Assembly: GCA_035627915.1 (NCBI GenBank) | Contig: DASPKT010000196.1 | Span: 1 to 44,929, forward strand | Length of the DNA stretch: 44,929 nt | DNA from: DASPKT01 sp035627915 | GTDB taxonomy: Bacteria; Pseudomonadota; Alphaproteobacteria; Azospirillales; Azospirillaceae | Direction: 5' to 3' | Part shown: piece by piece, positions 1 through 10,500 of the stretch | How positions within the stretch are numbered: position 1 is the first letter of the stretch | Layout of the letters: every line of letters starts with the position of its first letter | Translations under genes and position numbers: made by a program | The notes under the pieces: generated by a model | Database searches by the model: none | What the model was told of the DNA's origin: nothing | Seen by the model: the letters and a program-made list of their open reading frames with translations, nothing else

Positions 1-1871
1 CACAGCTCCAGGGTGGCGCCGAGATGGCCGTCGCGCTCGACCGGCAGGACCGCGGGCGGGCAGGGCCCGGCGGCGACGGTCAGCGCCACGCCCGCCTGCG
101 GGCCCAGCCCCTGCTCCTTGAAGCGGGCGACCGTCGGCACCGTGACGGAGAGGGTGAGGTAGCGCTGGGCGTCGCGGCGCAGCACCACGGTGGAGCGCCC
201 GGGCGACCAGCGCAGGCCGGGCTCCAGGTCGTGGAAGCCGCTGATGGCGGGATAGTCGCCCCGGCCGAAGTCCAGCCCGGCGGCCAGGCTCTCCTCCGGC
301 CAGCGGGCCGGGTCGGCCGCCGGCTTGCGCGCCGCGTAGACCGACGCGCCGTCGCTGGTGAACAGCGGCCGCACCTCCAGCCCCTCCAGCCGGCGCCGGA
401 TGGCGTCGGCGGCCAGGCCCTGGGCGTAGTGGTCGGTGACCACGGCCATGGCGGGCAGCGCCGCCAGCTCCTCGTCGTGCCACTGCTCCAAATCGTCGAT
501 GCGGCGGCCGGAGAACAGCGCCACCACGGGGGCGCGCCACCAGCCGAAGCCGAAGATGCGCGTCTCCTGCGGCAGGGAGGCCACGACCCGGGCCGCCTCC
601 AGCACCTCCGCCTCGTGCGCGGGGGCGGCCACCGGCCGGCCGATGACGGCGGCGTTCCAGGCCATCCAGCCCATCGGCACCGCCAGCAGCGCCGCGGCGA
701 GGCCGCCCGCGGCGCGTGCCGCCGCGGCCCGCCGGCGCACCTCCCCGGCGATCCAGCCGAGGGCGAGGAGGCCGGCCAGCTGCTGCAGCACCAGCCCGTT
801 CATGATGCGCCGCAGCCACGCCTGCTGGGTGGGCGAGATACCGAGCCACCAGACGCTGTAGAGGAAGGCGACGCCGGCCACCGTGACCAGCACCAGCAGC
901 GCCGCGGCGTCGCGCCGGCGGAAGGCGGCCCAGGCGGGCGCCAGCAGCACCAGCTGCGGCAGGACCAGGAAGGCCGCCACGGCCGGCACCGGCATCCCGG
1001 TGAAGCCGGAGAGCAGCCCCAGGTGCGTCGCCAGCTTGGGCAGCAGGCCGGGCGTGTCCTGCAGCTCGTCGCTGACGCCGGACTGCGCGAAGATCTCGTA
1101 GAGCTGCTCCTCCCACCAGGCGTGGTAGGGGGCGGGGCCGCCCAGCTGGACCAGGCGGAACAGCTCCCAGCCCAGCACCGGCAGGGCGAGGCCGGCCAGG
1201 AACCACGCCAGCATGCGCAGCGGCGCGCGGCGCCACAGCAGCAGCAGGACCACCAGGACCGTGACCGGCGCCACCCAGATCAGCGCCACCGTCTTGGTCA
1301 GGAAGGACAGCGCCAGCGCGGCCCCCCCCGCCAGCGCCCGGCCGGTGCGGGCCTGCCCCGGCTCGGCCAGGGCCGGCTCCAGCGCCAGCAGCGCCGCCAG
1401 CAGCCAGAACAGCGAGGGGAACTCGCCGTAGCCCAGCATGCCGTACTCCGGCGCGCCCGGGACCTGCAAAGCCAGCAGGATGGCGGCCGCCCCGGCCAGG
1501 GCGCCGTGCCGCCGCCCTACCAGCAAACAGCAGGCGACCGCCAGCGCCGCCACATAGGCCAGGTTGACCGCCTGGCTGGTGAAGATGCCGACGCCGAACA
1601 GCGCGTACAGCAGCGCCGCCGGCAGCACGTAGGGCGCGTTGGTCTGCGTCTCCACGGGGAAGAAGTGGAGGTCGTTGTAGTAGGAGGCGTAGCGCCCCGT
1701 CTCCGCCAGCTCGCGCGCGACGTTCAGGTTCAGCGCGCCGTCGAAGGCCGGCAGCAGCGTGGCGGCGATCCCCGCATAGTGGGACATCGCCAGCAGGAAC
1801 ACGAGCGCCAGGCCGAGCCCGGCCCAGGAGCCGTGGCCAGCCTGCGCGGAGGGGGAGCCGGGGGCGCTCAT
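1..1871 (-). CDS. GT-C type membrane glycosyltransferase (GT39/PMT-like), 3' end outside the window
   Basis: The reverse strand is open from an ATG at 1871 to the left edge (623 codons, no stop), so the C-terminus is missing. The protein starts MSAPGSPSAQAGHG and then has many hydrophobic helices separated by short loops. An acidic first loop (LLPAFDGALNLNVARELAE) is typical of GT-C enzymes that move sugars from polyprenyl-phosphate donors on the outer face of the inner membrane. After about residue 470 it becomes soluble and includes GFHDLEPGLRWSPG followed by beta-rich sequence. A similar block closes the other GT-C protein at 4846-7326. The start lies 13 nt after the YchJ-family stop, so the two are probably co-transcribed. 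Donor and acceptor cannot be read from the sequence. Family assignment rests on topology and the loop, not on a search. Confidence 0.8.
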   Translation of the reverse strand, partial: MSAPGSPSAQAGHGSWAGLGLALVFLLAMSHYAGIAATLLPAFDGALNLNVARELAETGRYASYYNDLHFFPVETQTNAPYVLPAALLYALFGVGIFTSQAVNLAYVAALAVACCLLVGRRHGALAGAAAILLALQVPGAPEYGMLGYGEFPSLFWLLAALLALEPALAEPGQARTGRALAGGAALALSFLTKTVALIWVAPVTVLVVLLLLWRRAPLRMLAWFLAGLALPVLGWELFRLVQLGGPAPYHAWWEEQLYEIFAQSGVSDELQDTPGLLPKLATHLGLLSGFTGMPVPAVAAFLVLPQLVLLAPAWAAFRRRDAAALLVLVTVAGVAFLYSVWWLGISPTQQAWLRRIMNGLVLQQLAGLLALGWIAGEVRRRAAAARAAGGLAAALLAVPMGWMAWNAAVIGRPVAAPAHEAEVLEAARVVASLPQETRIFGFGWWRAPVVALFSGRRIDDLEQWHDEELAALPAMAVVTDHYAQGLAADAIRRRLEGLEVRPLFTSDGASVYAARKPAADPARWPEESLAAGLDFGRGDYPAISGFHDLEPGLRWSPGRSTVVLRRDAQRYLTLSVTVPTVARFKEQGLGPQAGVALTVAAGPCPPAVLPVERDGHLGATLEL

Positions 1872-1884
1872 GCGGCGGCGCGCC

Positions 1885-2364
<480 letters not shown>

Positions 2365-2524
2365 GATCGGGAAGTCTCCTTCGTTTCGGCGAAGGGATTA
2401 GGCCGAAGGCACCCGCCTCGGCAAGCCTTCCGTTCGCCGGGGTGCCTTGCGGGACGGGACCGGACGGCCTTACCCTGGGCCGGGCGCATCCGGGGGGAGG
2501 CGCCGACGCCCGGGGGGACGCGCG

Positions 2525-2938
2525 GTGAAGGTCCTGATCGTCGAGGACGAGGCGCTGATCGCGCTCTCCTTCGCGCAGATGGCGCGGGAGGCGGGCCACC
2601 GGGTGGTCGGCATCTGCAAGACCCTGCCCGACGCCCAGGCCCTCGCCGCCACCGACCCGCCGGACCTGGCCCTAGTCGACCTGCGGTTGGGCGACCGGCG
2701 CTGCGGCGCCAAGATCGACCTCTGGCTGAACGAGACGTACGGCACCCTGTCGGTGTACGTCACCGCCAACCGCGGCTTCGCGTACACCTACCGCACCCGC
2801 GCCCCGGCCTTCCTGGAGAAGCCGGTCTCCGCCGCGACCGTGAAGCAGACGCTGCGCTGGATGGAGGCGCGTAGGCGGGGGGAGGAAGTGCCGCCGCCCT
2901 CCCGCCTGGTGCTGTTCGAGACGGCGGAAACGGCGTGA
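2525..2938 (+). CDS. Single-domain response regulator (receiver only)
   Basis: A 137-residue protein that is one CheY-like receiver domain with a short tail and no output domain. The acidic pocket is E7/D8, the phospho-acceptor is D52 (LALVDLRLGD), and T80 and K99 (FLEKP) complete the switch set, so it should be phosphorylatable. The reading frame is open back to 2447. I chose the GTG at 2525 because a GGGGGGA stretch sits about 8 nt before it and because receiver domains begin directly with this strand (MKVLIVEDE). Free receivers of this kind often serve HWE or HisKA_2 kinases, several of which occur in this window, but no kinase gene is adjacent. The c-di-GMP gene at 3065 follows on the same strand after 126 nt. 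Confidence 0.9.
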   Translation: MKVLIVEDEALIALSFAQMAREAGHRVVGICKTLPDAQALAATDPPDLALVDLRLGDRRCGAKIDLWLNETYGTLSVYVTANRGFAYTYRTRAPAFLEKPVSAATVKQTLRWMEARRRGEEVPPPSRLVLFETAETA

Positions 2939-3064
2939 ACCGGCGGTTAACCTATCCATCGGGTTACAGGGAAAGCGTTTCACATTCCAACCGGCGGGCA
3001 GTACTTAGGAATCCGGCCGGCCCCGCGAGGGGCGCCTGCCGACTTCTCTGCTGCCCGGTTTCCG

Positions 3065-4771
3065 ATGACTGACGACGCGAAGGTCCAGGACCCCTCGGCC
3101 GCCCTGCTGACGGCCCTGAAGGACGAGCGGGACCGGTTCGTCGGGTTCGCCTTCGCCGCCGCCGACGTGCTGATCGAGACCGACACCGCCGGGATCATCG
3201 GCTACGCCGCCGGTGCCGTGGAGGCGCTGACCGGGCGCACCGGCGCCGCGCTCAAGGGCACCGACGTGGCCGAGCTGGCGGCGGAGCGCGACCGGCCCAT
3301 CGTGCGCGCCATGGTCCGCTCGCTGGCCCGCGCGCCGCGCCTCAACCCCCTGCCGGTGGAGCTGTGCCACCAGGGCGGCGGGCAGGTCATCCTGGGCGGC
3401 TGCCGGCTGCCCAGCCGCGCCGGCAAGCTGCAGATCTGCCTGTTCCGCCTGCCGCCCTCCGTGGCCGCCGCCGTCGGCGGCGCCGAGGCGGTGGACCCCG
3501 ATACCCTGTCCGGCCTGCCCGGCCCCGACGCCTTCGCCGGGCTGGTGGAGAACGCGCTGAAGCGGGGCGAGGGGCCGGAGCTGGACCTGACCCTGCTGGA
3601 GCTGCCCGGCCTGAAGGAGCTGGACCTGGCGCCGGAGCTGGGCCGCGGCCTCGCCGCCTCGATCGGGCGCTACCTGCGCGGCGCCTCGGTCGGCGGGGTG
3701 GCGGGCGAGGTCGGGCTCGGCAAGTTCGGCCTGGTGCAGGAGCGCGGCGCCAACACCGCGCACGTCGAGAAGCAGATCGCCGAGCTGACCGCCGGCGTCA
3801 CCCCGGACGGCAGGCCGCTCCAGGTCTCCCGCACCACGGTCGCGCTGAAGCCGTCGCTCAGCCCGCAGGACACGGCGCGGGCGGTCGTCTACGCGGTGCA
3901 GAGCTTCGCCCGCGCCCAGCCCGGGGACTTCACCCTCAACACGCTGGACGAGGTGGTGCACAGGCTGGCGGCGGAGACGTCGGAGCGCATCCTGGCCCTG
4001 CGCGCGACCCTGAAGGAGCGCGCCTTCGTCCTGCACTTCCAACCCATCGTCAGCCTGGCCGACCGCTCCGTGCACCATTACGAGGCGCTGGTGCGCTTCG
4101 ACGGCGGCTCGCCCGGCGAGACGGTAGCCTTCGCCGAGCAGGTCGGCATCGTGGAGGATTTGGACCTCGCCGTGGTGGAGGAGGCGCTGGCGGCGCTGGA
4201 CCGGGTGCCCGACGGGCCCGGGGTCGCCATCAACGTCTCCGGCCGCTCGCTGGCGGGCGACCTGTTCCGGATGGAGCTGATGCGCACCGCCCGCGCCCAG
4301 CAGCGCCGCGCCGGCCGCATCCTGTTCGAGATCACGGAATCGGCCGAGATCACCGACCTCGGCGGCATCAACCGCTTCGTGCAGGACATCCGCGCGCTGG
4401 GCTTCAAGGTCTGCATCGACGATTTCGGCGCCGGCGCCGCCTCCTACCAGTATCTGCGGGCGCTGCAGGTGGACCACCTGAAGATCGACGGCGCCTATGT
4501 GAAGGAGCTGCTGGACTCGCAGAAGGCGCGGGCCTTCGTGCGCTCCATGGTGACGCTGGCCTGCGAGCTGGAGATGAGCGCCATCGCCGAGATGGTGGAG
4601 ACCGAGCAGCAGGCGGCGAAGCTGGCCGAGTACGGGGTGCGCTACGGGCAGGGTTGGCTGTTCGGCAAGCCGGCGCCGGAGATGGCGGCGGCCGAGGGCG
4701 GCCGGATCGCCGCCGTCATGCCCCCCCGCATGAACCTGCGCCGCAAGGGCGCCTCGGAAAGCTGGGGCTGA
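3065..4771 (+). CDS. PAS / degenerate GGDEF / EAL-domain protein, probable c-di-GMP phosphodiesterase
   Basis: 568 residues, no membrane segment or signal peptide. Residues about 25-145 look like a divergent PAS domain. Residues about 150-260 resemble a GGDEF fold (DTLSGLPGPDAFAGLVENAL) but the signature is replaced by VGLGKFGLV, so cyclase activity is unlikely. From about 315 to 545 lies an EAL domain with the residues expected of active enzymes: E340 in EALVRF, Asn in INVSGRSL, Glu in FEITES, DD in DDFGAG, Lys in LKIDGAYVK, Glu in AIAEMVET and Gln in YGQGWLF. The usual AEGVET is AEMVET, a change outside the metal ligands. It probably hydrolyses cyclic di-GMP to pGpG in the cytoplasm, with the PAS and dead GGDEF parts regulating it. 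No strong Shine-Dalgarno precedes the ATG. Confidence 0.9.
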   Translation: MTDDAKVQDPSAALLTALKDERDRFVGFAFAAADVLIETDTAGIIGYAAGAVEALTGRTGAALKGTDVAELAAERDRPIVRAMVRSLARAPRLNPLPVELCHQGGGQVILGGCRLPSRAGKLQICLFRLPPSVAAAVGGAEAVDPDTLSGLPGPDAFAGLVENALKRGEGPELDLTLLELPGLKELDLAPELGRGLAASIGRYLRGASVGGVAGEVGLGKFGLVQERGANTAHVEKQIAELTAGVTPDGRPLQVSRTTVALKPSLSPQDTARAVVYAVQSFARAQPGDFTLNTLDEVVHRLAAETSERILALRATLKERAFVLHFQPIVSLADRSVHHYEALVRFDGGSPGETVAFAEQVGIVEDLDLAVVEEALAALDRVPDGPGVAINVSGRSLAGDLFRMELMRTARAQQRRAGRILFEITESAEITDLGGINRFVQDIRALGFKVCIDDFGAGAASYQYLRALQVDHLKIDGAYVKELLDSQKARAFVRSMVTLACELEMSAIAEMVETEQQAAKLAEYGVRYGQGWLFGKPAPEMAAAEGGRIAAVMPPRMNLRRKGASESWG

Positions 4772-4845
4772 CCCGCTTGCGGCCCGCCCGTCCGCCCGCC
4801 TAGAGTCCGGCCGCGGTGCTGGGGGTTCGGGATCGGGACGGGGTG

Positions 4846-7326
4846 ATGGGTTCGACGTCGGCGGCCGCGGGCCGCCTCCTGGTCGCCGGGACCGCCGCGG
4901 CGTCGCTGCTGCTGCTGCTGCACGGGCTCCTCTTCGACCTGCCGCACCGGCGGATGCTGTCGCCCTGGCAGGGGGAGCGGGTGGCGCTGGACCACCTGCT
5001 GGCCTTCGCCGCCGGGGCCGTCGCCCTGCTGGCCGCCGCCGCGGCCAGGCGCCCGGTCCCTGCCGGCGCCCTGCTGTCGGCCCTGCTGGCCGCCGCCCTG
5101 TTCGGGGTCGGGGCGGTCACCGCCGTCGCCCTCTGCCTGTTGGTCGCCCTGCTGCTGGGCACCCTGCTGCTGGGGACCCCCGGACCGGGCCAAGCCGCGC
5201 CTGGCCGTATGGCGGAGGACGCCGCGCTGGCGCTGGCCGCCGGGCTGGCGGCGCTGGCCGGGACGGTGCAGCTGCTGGTCCTGGCCCGCATCAACTTCCC
5301 CGCCGTGCACGTCGCCCTGGCCGCGGCGGCGCTGTGGGCTGGGCGCCGGCGCCTCGCGCCCTGGCTGGCGGCGGCCCTGGCCGAGCGGAAAGCGGCGGCG
5401 GGGGAGAGGCTGGCGCCGGCCCTGTTCGCCGGCGTGCTGGCGGTCACCGCCGCCTATGCCGCGCGGCCGGAGCTGCTGTCCGACGCGCTGGTGACCCACC
5501 TGGCGATCCCGCTGCACGTCGCCGACTTCGGGCGCTGGCACTTCGACCCGGCCCGCGACCTCTACGCGCTGATGCCAAAGGCGGCGGTGTGGCTGGTGAC
5601 GCCGGCCGCGGTCCTGGCGGGGGAGCCGGCGGCCAAGCTGATGAACCTGGCCGCCTTCGCCGCCCTATGCGGGCTTCTGGCGGCGCACCTCGCCCCCCGC
5701 ACGGGCGCCCGGGTCGCCTGGGCGGCGGCGGCGGCCTTCGCGGCGGCGCCGATGACGGTGCTGGTCGCCTCCGGCCTGATGGAGGAGGCGGCGACCGCGC
5801 TTTTCGCCCTGGGTGCGGCGGTGCTGCTGATGCGCGACTGGCAGCGGCCGGGCCGGCGCACGGCGGTCGGCGTCGGGCTGATGCTGGGCGCCTGCGTGGC
5901 GGCGAAGTACCACGGGCTCTATTTCGGCACGCTGGGGCTGCTGCTGGTGGCGCGGCTGGCCCTGGTCTGGCCGCCGCGCGCGGCGCTGGGGCATGCGGCG
6001 GCCGCGGCCGCCGCCTTCGCCGCGGTCGGGCCGGTGCCTTACGCGCTGGCCTGGTGGCGCACCGGCAACCCGGTCTTCCCCTACCTGAACGACGTCTTCC
6101 GCTCCCCCCTGGCGGAGGCCGCCTCGGCCATGGACCCGCGCTGGAGCGGGAACCTGGCCTGGGACCTGCCCTACCGACTGGTCTTCGACACCGGGCGCTA
6201 CCTGGAGTCCGGGCCGGGCGCCTTCGGCTTCCAGTACCTGGTCCTGGTGCCGGTCCTGCTGGCGGCGCTGCCCTTCGCCCGGCGCCCGGTTCCCTGGGTG
6301 CCAGCCCTGGCCGCCGCCTGCTTCACCGCGGTGCTGCTGGCCCAGATCCAGTACGCCCGCTACCTGTTCTACATCCTGCCGCTGGTCCTGCTGGTGCTGC
6401 CCGCGGCGGTCGAGGCGGGCGGGCGGTGGGCGCGGCCGGCCCTGGCGGGCTTCCTGGCGCTGGCGACGGGGCTGAACCTGGCGGCGCTGGGCTCGCTGCC
6501 CTATCCCCCCTTCTCCCTGGACCGCGCCCTGCGGCCGCTGCCCACGGTGGCCGACGTGCCCTACCAGCGGCCGCTGGTGGAGGCGGTCAACGCCCTGCAC
6601 GGGCCCGCCGCCCGCGTCTGGTTCACCGGCGAGCCGCTGGCGGCCGGGCTGCAGGGGGAGGCGCTGAACGACGACCGCGCGGTCGCCGCCCGCATCGCCG
6701 CCGCCGCGACGCCGGAGGAGGTCGGCCGGGCGCTGCGGGCCTCGCGGGTGACCCATGTCGTCGCCCCGGCCCTGGAGAACGCGGACACGCCCATGGAGCG
6801 GTTCCTGGCCGGCGCCGCCCAGCCCATCGCGGGGGCGGCCGGCGGCCGGCTGTTCGTGCTGCCGCCCGTCTACGTGCCGGGGGAGCGGCTGAGCCTGCGC
6901 GACGGCGCCGCGTCCCGGCGCTTCCTGCTGCGCGGCTGGTCGGCGCCGGAGTCCTGGGGCGTCTGGTCGATGGGGCCTGAATCCGTGCTGCGGCTGCCCC
7001 TGGCGGAACCGGTGCAGGGACCATTGCGCCTGGAGCTGTCCGCCCTGGGGCTGCTGAGCCCGCAGCGGCCCGCCCAGACGGTGGCGGTGCTGGCCGGCGG
7101 CGTCCCGGTGGGCGAATGGACCTTCACCGAGGAGGGACGGATCGAGCACAAGGAGATGCTGATCCCGGCGGAACTCGCCGCCGGCCGCGAGGTGATCGAG
7201 CTGGCGCTGCGCCCGGCGGAGGTCAGGCTGCCCCGGGAGATCGGGTTGGGCGGCGACCCGCGCCCGCTGGGGCTCGCCGTGCACGACCTGCGCCTCTCGC
7301 CCGCCGGCGACGCCGCGTCCAAATAG
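4846..7326 (+). CDS. GT-C type membrane glycosyltransferase with C-terminal beta domain
   Basis: A large inner-membrane protein (826 residues from the chosen start). Residues about 10-560 consist of a dozen or so hydrophobic helices, with periplasmic loops such as LVTHLAIPLHVADFGRWHF and YRLVFDTGRYL, as in polyprenyl-phosphate-dependent GT-C transferases. The last 270 residues are soluble: a nucleoside-diphosphate-sugar-free stretch, then a block containing GWSAPESWGVWSMGPESVL and alternating beta strands that also occurs in the partial glycosyltransferase at 1-1871. The frame is open upstream to a GTG at 4816. I prefer the ATG at 4846 because the preceding codons add nothing hydrophobic or conserved. 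It follows the EAL gene by 74 nt. Substrate unknown. Confidence 0.83.
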   Translation: MGSTSAAAGRLLVAGTAAASLLLLLHGLLFDLPHRRMLSPWQGERVALDHLLAFAAGAVALLAAAAARRPVPAGALLSALLAAALFGVGAVTAVALCLLVALLLGTLLLGTPGPGQAAPGRMAEDAALALAAGLAALAGTVQLLVLARINFPAVHVALAAAALWAGRRRLAPWLAAALAERKAAAGERLAPALFAGVLAVTAAYAARPELLSDALVTHLAIPLHVADFGRWHFDPARDLYALMPKAAVWLVTPAAVLAGEPAAKLMNLAAFAALCGLLAAHLAPRTGARVAWAAAAAFAAAPMTVLVASGLMEEAATALFALGAAVLLMRDWQRPGRRTAVGVGLMLGACVAAKYHGLYFGTLGLLLVARLALVWPPRAALGHAAAAAAAFAAVGPVPYALAWWRTGNPVFPYLNDVFRSPLAEAASAMDPRWSGNLAWDLPYRLVFDTGRYLESGPGAFGFQYLVLVPVLLAALPFARRPVPWVPALAAACFTAVLLAQIQYARYLFYILPLVLLVLPAAVEAGGRWARPALAGFLALATGLNLAALGSLPYPPFSLDRALRPLPTVADVPYQRPLVEAVNALHGPAARVWFTGEPLAAGLQGEALNDDRAVAARIAAAATPEEVGRALRASRVTHVVAPALENADTPMERFLAGAAQPIAGAAGGRLFVLPPVYVPGERLSLRDGAASRRFLLRGWSAPESWGVWSMGPESVLRLPLAEPVQGPLRLELSALGLLSPQRPAQTVAVLAGGVPVGEWTFTEEGRIEHKEMLIPAELAAGREVIELALRPAEVRLPREIGLGGDPRPLGLAVHDLRLSPAGDAASK

Positions 7327-7503
7327 AGGCGCAGACGTACTTCTTGCGCGCAGGCTGTGGGCTACCCCGGATGGGTCTAGCTCGAAAGCGGTAGCGCCTT
7401 CCGGGTGGAGAGACGGGCTTCTGCTGATATGATGGGCAGGTCGGGCCCGGGCGAATACTGGTGGTCTCGAAGTCCTCATCCCTCAGCTGATGGCGCGCAT
7501 CGC

Positions 7504-10500
7504 ATGGACGAACTCGTGTCCAACCCGGAGCCCCCGGCCGAGCCCCGATCCTCCGACTTCTACCTGACGGGCGTCGCCTCCTCGGCCGGCGGGCTGGAGG
7601 CGTTGGAGCCGCTGGTCGGCGCCCTGTCGGCGGCCGCCCCCATGGCCTACGTCGTCGTCCAGCACCTGGCGCCCAAGCACCGCAGCATGCTGGCCGACCT
7701 GCTGTCGCGCGACACCAACCTCCGGGTGGAGGAGGTGACCGACGGCGTCGTGCCGGCCCCGGGCGTCATCTACATCACGCCCCCCAACCACGACGTGGAG
7801 TATGACGGGGAGGCGCTGCGCCTGCTCCAGCCCTCCCACGCCATCGGGCCGAAGCCCTCGGCCGACCGCTTCTTCCGCTCGCTGGCCGAGGCGCTGGGGC
7901 CGCGGGCGGTGGGGGTGATCCTGTCCGGCACCGGATCCGACGGCGCGGCCGGCGCCAAGGCGATCAGCGAGGCGGGCGGCATCGTCCTGGCGCAGGACCC
8001 GCGCACGGCGCGCTACGACGGCATGCCGCGGGCCGCCATCGACACTGGCGTCGTCTCCACCGTACTGGCGCCGGCGGAGATCGGGCACAAGCTGAACACC
8101 TACGCCCACTCCCCCAGCCGGGAGGAGGTGTTCCCCGCGCCGGAGGGCACCAACGACCCGCTGCCCCTGGTCCTGGCGCGGGTGGAGGAGCTGACCGGCG
8201 TCGACTTCTCCGGCTACAAGCCCAGCACGCTGCGCCGGCGGCTGGCGCGCCGCGTCATGGCGGCGGGCGTGCCGGACACCCAGGGCTACCTGGAGCTGCT
8301 GCACCAGGAACCGGCGGAGGCGCAGCGCTTCGTCAAGGAGGCGCTGATCTCCGTCACCGCCTTCTTCCGCGACGCCGAGATCTTCGAGCAGGTCCGCCCC
8401 GTGGTGGACGAGATCGTGGCCCGCAAGCGCGACGGGCAGAGCGTGCGCGTCTGGGTCCCCGGCTGCGCCACGGGCGAGGAGGTGTACTCGCTGGCGATCC
8501 TGATCCAGGAGGCGATCCGCCACCAGAAGCGCCGGCTGCACGTCCAGATCTTCGCCACCGACATCGACGAGCAGGCGATGGCCCAGGCGCGCCAGGGCAC
8601 CTACGCGGAGGCCGCGCTGGACCCGATCCCGGCGGACATGCGCGAGCGCTACTTCCAGCGCCACGGGCCCCAGTACCTGGTGACGAAGGAGCTGCGCGAC
8701 TGCGTCATCTTCGCCCGCCACGACGTCACGCGCGACACGCCCTTCGTGCGCATCGACCTGGTGTCGTGCCGCAACCTGCTGATCTACATGACGCACGACC
8801 TCCAGCGGGACGTGCTCTCCTCCTTCCACTTCGCGCTGAACGCGGACGGCTTCCTTGTCCTGGGCAAGTCGGAGAACACCGGCGCCGCGTCCGACCAGTT
8901 CTCGCCCCTGTCGGTGGACAGCAACAAGGTCTTCCGGCGCAACCCGATGCCCTCGTCGCCGGTGATCCGGCCGATGCCGGTGCGCCGGCCGCAGGAGGCG
9001 CGCAGCCGGTCGACGCCGGCCGAACTGGCCATCCGCGGCGCGCTGATCGCGCACTACCAGCCCAAGGCCATGCTGGTGACGGTGACCGGCGACATCCGCG
9101 AGGTCGAGGGGTCGCTGGACGGCTATCTCAGCTTCGGCTCCGGCAAGACGCAGCTGAACGCGACCAAGCTCCTGATCCCGGAGCTCAGGGGCGAGCTGTG
9201 GACGCTGCTGGGCCGGGCGCGCAAGGAGAAGGCGGCGACCTACGGCCTGGCGAAGGAGACCGCCCGCGGCCGCGTCCGCCTGGTGGTCCGCCCGGCCGCG
9301 GAGGACGAGCACGGCCAGCCCCTGTTCCTGGTCGTCATCGAGGAGCTGAATGAGGCCCTGGCCGGCGTGGCGCCCCCGGTGGCCACCGACCGCACCGCCG
9401 AGATCGAGCAGGAGCTGACCGCGACGCGCGAACACCTGCAGAGCGTCATCGAGGAGCTGGAGGTCTCCAACGAGGAACTCCAGGCCGTCAACGAGGAGCT
9501 CCAGGCCTCCAACGAGGAGCTCCAGGCGACCTCGGAGGAGATGGAGACCAGCAACGAGGAGCTTCAGGCCACCAACGAGGAGCTGACGACGGTCAACGAC
9601 GAGCTGCGCCGGCGCACGGCGGAGCTGCAGGCGCTGAACGACCAGCTGGAGAACATCCAGCACTCCATCGGCTACGCCATCGTCATCCTGGACCGCCGCC
9701 TCCGTGTCCTGCGCTACAGCCGCGAGGCGGTGCGCTATTTCGGCCTGACCACCGCCGACATGGGCGAGCCGCTGGCCGGCATCCCCATGCACCTCGACAT
9801 CCCCACCCTGCATGAGAAGCTGGGCGAGACGCTGCAGGCCGGCACCATCCACGCGCTGGAGATCGAGACGGGGCGCGCCTCGCTGGCGGTGCGCATCCGC
9901 CCCTTCGTCACCGCCGGCGGCGCCATCGAGGGCGCCGTCCTGTTGGTCATGGACGAGACGCAGTACCGCCAGGCCCAGCGCCGCCTCGCCGCCAGCGAGG
10001 AGCGGTTCGCGCTGGCCGTGCAGGGCAGCTCCGACGGCGTCTGGGACCAGATGGAGCTGGGCTCCGACGACGGGTTCTGGTCGCCGCGCATGCTCCAGAT
10101 CCTGGGCCTGCCCCCGCAGGGCGAGCGCACCTCGCTGGAGGCGCTGGAGGAGAGGGTGCACCCGGACGAGCGCGCCGGCTTCCGCGCCGCGCTGGACCGC
10201 CACCTGAAGGAGCAGCGGCCCTTCGACGTGGAGTGCCGGCTGCGCGTCGGCCCGTCGCGCCACGGCCTCGGGCAGGAGGACTACGGCTGGTTCCAGGTCC
10301 GCGGGCAGGCGGTGTGGAACCGCTTCGGCCAGCCGGTCCGCATGGCCGGCTCCATCTCCGACATCACCAAGCGCAAGGAGGCGGAGCTGCGCATCATGTC
10401 GCTCTACGAGCAGCTGATGCGGGCGGAGGAGCTGGTCGGCGTCGGCCACTGGCGGCTGGAGATGCGCAGCGGGCAGATGTACTGGTCGGACGAGGTCTAC

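Noticed and set aside
2945..2952. GGTTAACC palindrome with nearby GGGTTA, considered as a CtrA site
   Set aside because: The spacing does not fit TTAA-N7-TTAA and an 8-bp palindrome alone is weak.
9440..9620. Tandem-repeat DNA (GAGGAGCTCCAGGC-like units) considered as a DNA repeat or CRISPR-like array
   Set aside because: The units are in-frame heptads of the coiled coil (NEELQA...), not spacer-separated repeats.
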